Part shown: piece by piece, positions 40,942 through 42,201 of the stretch
Layout: each line of letters opens with the position of its first letter
Numbering within the stretch: position 1 is the stretch's first letter
Assembly: GCA_023246715.1 (NCBI GenBank)
Contig: JAHFHZ010000006.1
Location: 1-42,201, forward strand
DNA length: 42,201 nucleotides
Direction: 5' to 3'
DNA from: Candidatus Magasanikiibacteriota bacterium
GTDB lineage: Bacteria; Patescibacteriota; Patescibacteriia; Magasanikbacterales; GWA2-37-8
Position numbers and translations under genes: made by a program
The notes under the pieces: model-generated
What the model saw: only the letters and a program-made list of their open reading frames with translations
Told to the model about the DNA's origin: nothing
Databases searched by the model: none

Positions 40942-41065
40942 GAATAACGTTCGCGTGTATGCGATGTTTTGTGGAGCGTAGTGAAACAAAATATGTGTGA
41001 GAAAATTTTTTACTCCTTTAAAATTAATATTGAAAAATTTTGGAACCGCATACACGCTGTTAGGC
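40942..41065. repeat. attC-like imperfect palindrome B
   Basis: AATAAC at the left end and GTTAGGC (41059-41065, an exact GTTRRRY) at the right end enclose a perfect 11-bp stem GCGTGTATGCG/CGCATACACGC (40953-40963 with 41047-41057), offset by 4 and 1 nt. The central part is A+T-rich. The arms share TAAC...GTGTATGCG with palindrome A at 38906-39032. Confidence 0.55.
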
Positions 41066-41075
41066 GGTGTAAAAT

Positions 41076-41966
41076 TTATACTTTATTTTTTTGCGGAACG
41101 CCAATTTTCCACACGCCTTTTTCAAGAAAAGCCTCTATTGTTTGGCGTGAGGCTTTATTGATTAAATTAGAATGCGATATTTTATTTATTTTTCCATATT
41201 CAGCGAGTGTCATAATCTGCGCACCCGCTAAATATGCGAGTCGTTTGTGATAGCTATTGGTAAGCGCCTTGCCTACTATTTCTTCCATAATTGTTGTCGC
41301 GCCTTTGGCATCAAATTCTCTGAATGCTTCGTAGTATTTATTTCTGTCAATAAATTTTATGTTTATCGACACAAATCCTTCCCGTATCAATAAATAATTA
41401 TTTATTACCCGTCCAATCCGGCCATTACCGTCGCAAAATGGGTGAGTATATTCAAAAGCCAGATGCAACTTCGCAATCCTTTTGATTATATTTTCATGAC
41501 TCGCGGCATTGTACTCGGACAACATTTTTTCCAAACGACCAACCACTTCCTTGGAGTTGGGAGCGATATGACTGCCCACACGCACAAATTCATTATCTGT
41601 TCTAAATCTACCGGCAATATCATCACGAATATTTGAAATCAACATTTTGTGAAGTGATAAAATCACTTCTAGGGTAAGTTCTTGCTCTTTGGCTCTGTGG
41701 TCAATATATATAACGACTCGTGCCAAATTTTTTGTCTCAAACATCTCTCGTTCGGTGATGTATCGATCCAAATCTATCTGGAGAAGTATTTTTTCGGTTT
41801 CTTCCAGAGTGAGGGTGCTATTTTCAATAGCGTTAGAGTTGTATACCTGCTCGGCTACTTCGGCATCGCTGATTAGCTTTAAAAGCGCCTGTTTCCCAAC
41901 GGCCGTGTTATAGAATCGCTCTCTTAATTGCGAGATTGTTTTGAAAATATGTAATGTTTTGGACAT
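41076..41966 (-). CDS. Fic-domain protein (class II), protein AMPylase or related
   Basis: 296 aa. Fic enzymes transfer AMP or another phospho-group to protein hydroxyls. The active-site motif HPFCDGNGRIGR (about 174-185) is complete, including the catalytic His. The inhibitory helix motif S-N-A-I-E-N (44-49, Glu48) precedes the Fic fold, placing it in class II (self-inhibited by an N-terminal helix). The C-terminal 60 residues look like a winged-helix tail (NLINKASRQTIEAFLEKGVW, KIGVPQKNK), as in many Fic/DOC-like regulators. It has its own perfect promoter. It could be part of a toxin-type system or a regulator; the target is unknown. Confidence 0.92.
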   Translation of the reverse strand: MSKTLHIFKTISQLRERFYNTAVGKQALLKLISDAEVAEQVYNSNAIENSTLTLEETEKILLQIDLDRYITEREMFETKNLARVVIYIDHRAKEQELTLEVILSLHKMLISNIRDDIAGRFRTDNEFVRVGSHIAPNSKEVVGRLEKMLSEYNAASHENIIKRIAKLHLAFEYTHPFCDGNGRIGRVINNYLLIREGFVSINIKFIDRNKYYEAFREFDAKGATTIMEEIVGKALTNSYHKRLAYLAGAQIMTLAEYGKINKISHSNLINKASRQTIEAFLEKGVWKIGVPQKNKV

Positions 41967-41995
41967 GGGTATTATTAACAGTTAATAGTAACCTT

Positions 41996-42024
41996 ATTAT
42001 ACACCATTTTCATCTTTTTGTCAA
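41996..42024 (-). promoter_or_regulatory. Perfect consensus promoter of the fic gene
   Basis: TTGACA (42019-42024), 17 bp, TATAAT (41996-42001) on the minus strand; short leader to ATG 41966. Confidence 0.9.
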
Positions 42025-42027
42025 TAT

Positions 42028-42069
42028 AATCGTGAAAATACTTAAAAAATTGAGTAATTTCACGATTAT
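42028..42069. promoter_or_regulatory. Inverted repeat upstream of the fic promoter, possible operator
   Basis: AATCGTGAAA...TACT and AGTA...TTTCACGATT form an imperfect palindrome just upstream of the -35 box. It may bind a regulator (perhaps the winged-helix tail of the Fic protein) or be a weak terminator. Confidence 0.45.
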
Positions 42070-42138
42070 TAAATAGGTACGTAGCTCTAAATTACGAAAC
42101 TCCATTTTAAAGCAAATCTAAGCCACATTTGGTATACT

Positions 42139-42167
42139 AAAAGACACTCCCAAAGGGAGTGTCTTTT
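42139..42167. terminator. Bidirectional rho-independent terminator
   Basis: Perfect 13-bp stem AAAAGACACTCCC/GGGAGTGTCTTTT with a 3-nt loop; A-run and T-run on either side allow use on both strands. The rest of 42070-42201 shows no gene. Confidence 0.85.
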
Positions 42168-42201
42168 AGTTAACTGCTGTGTCGCATGGATACCCATTCA
42201 C

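Noticed and set aside
1-42201. CRISPR arrays, rRNA genes and replication origin
   Set aside because: I looked for regularly spaced direct repeats, conserved rRNA segments and DnaA-box clusters and saw none.

Overview
The window looks like a chromosomal segment of a Patescibacteria/CPR-type bacterium. This is an inference from gene style, not a database match. Housekeeping genes are compact and mostly lack a clear Shine-Dalgarno (SD) sequence. They sit beside very large coiled-coil proteins of no known family, several small toxin-antitoxin (TA) modules and relics of mobile DNA. Promoters are easy to read: many are TTGACA-17 bp-TATAAT-like with exactly 17 bp between the hexamers.

Layout. (1) 1-1135: 3' part of a transketolase gene. 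(2) 1.2-3.6 kb: a palindromic element, then a minus-strand TA array (vapBC, hicBA, a chimeric hic relic, hicBA) whose units are separated by copies of one hairpin that merges into the next promoter. (3) 3.6-10.0 kb: five minus-strand genes that are strikingly G+C-rich, carry strong SD sites and encode exported or membrane proteins. A sixth gene of this kind is alone at 35.3-35.9 kb. Four of the six start codons follow, and a fifth probably follows, the same leader: hairpin, boxA-like GTTCTTTA motif, further hairpin(s), SD. For three of them (two multi-gene units and the singleton) a consensus promoter lies just upstream of the leader. (4) 10.1-22.4 kb: one five-gene minus-strand operon with three giant coiled-coil proteins and two small ones. 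(5) 22.4-25.0 kb: an operon for a membrane protein, an HtrA-PDZ protein that has lost its catalytic triad, and a Wzz-like protein. (6) 25.1-27.2 kb: smpB, ssrA (tmRNA), infC, rpmI, rplT. (7) 27.6-28.4 kb: tRNA-Asp, a serine-recombinase relic, tRNA-Glu. (8) 28.5-35.1 kb, minus strand: a phosphohistidine-domain protein, murF, ftsI/PBP2, typA and a small gene. (9) 36.1-38.4 kb: a ferredoxin-reductase-like flavoprotein and sufB, divergently transcribed from interleaved promoters. (10) 38.5-42.2 kb: an accessory region with two attC-like imperfect palindromes, an IS30-family relic, relBE, a small unknown protein and a class II Fic protein.

How it fits together. The core genes cover cell-wall synthesis and division (ftsI, murF), translation and ribosome rescue (smpB-ssrA, infC, L35, L20, typA), carbon metabolism (tkt) and Fe-S assembly (sufB). 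The accessory parts are the TA array, the G+C-rich exported-protein cassettes and the attC-like region. The cassettes are the most unusual feature: the coding parts look foreign (possibly from a G+C-rich diderm, because one protein resembles an outer-membrane barrel and one a Cys-rich lipoprotein), while their promoters and rRNA-leader-like 5' regions look adapted to this host.
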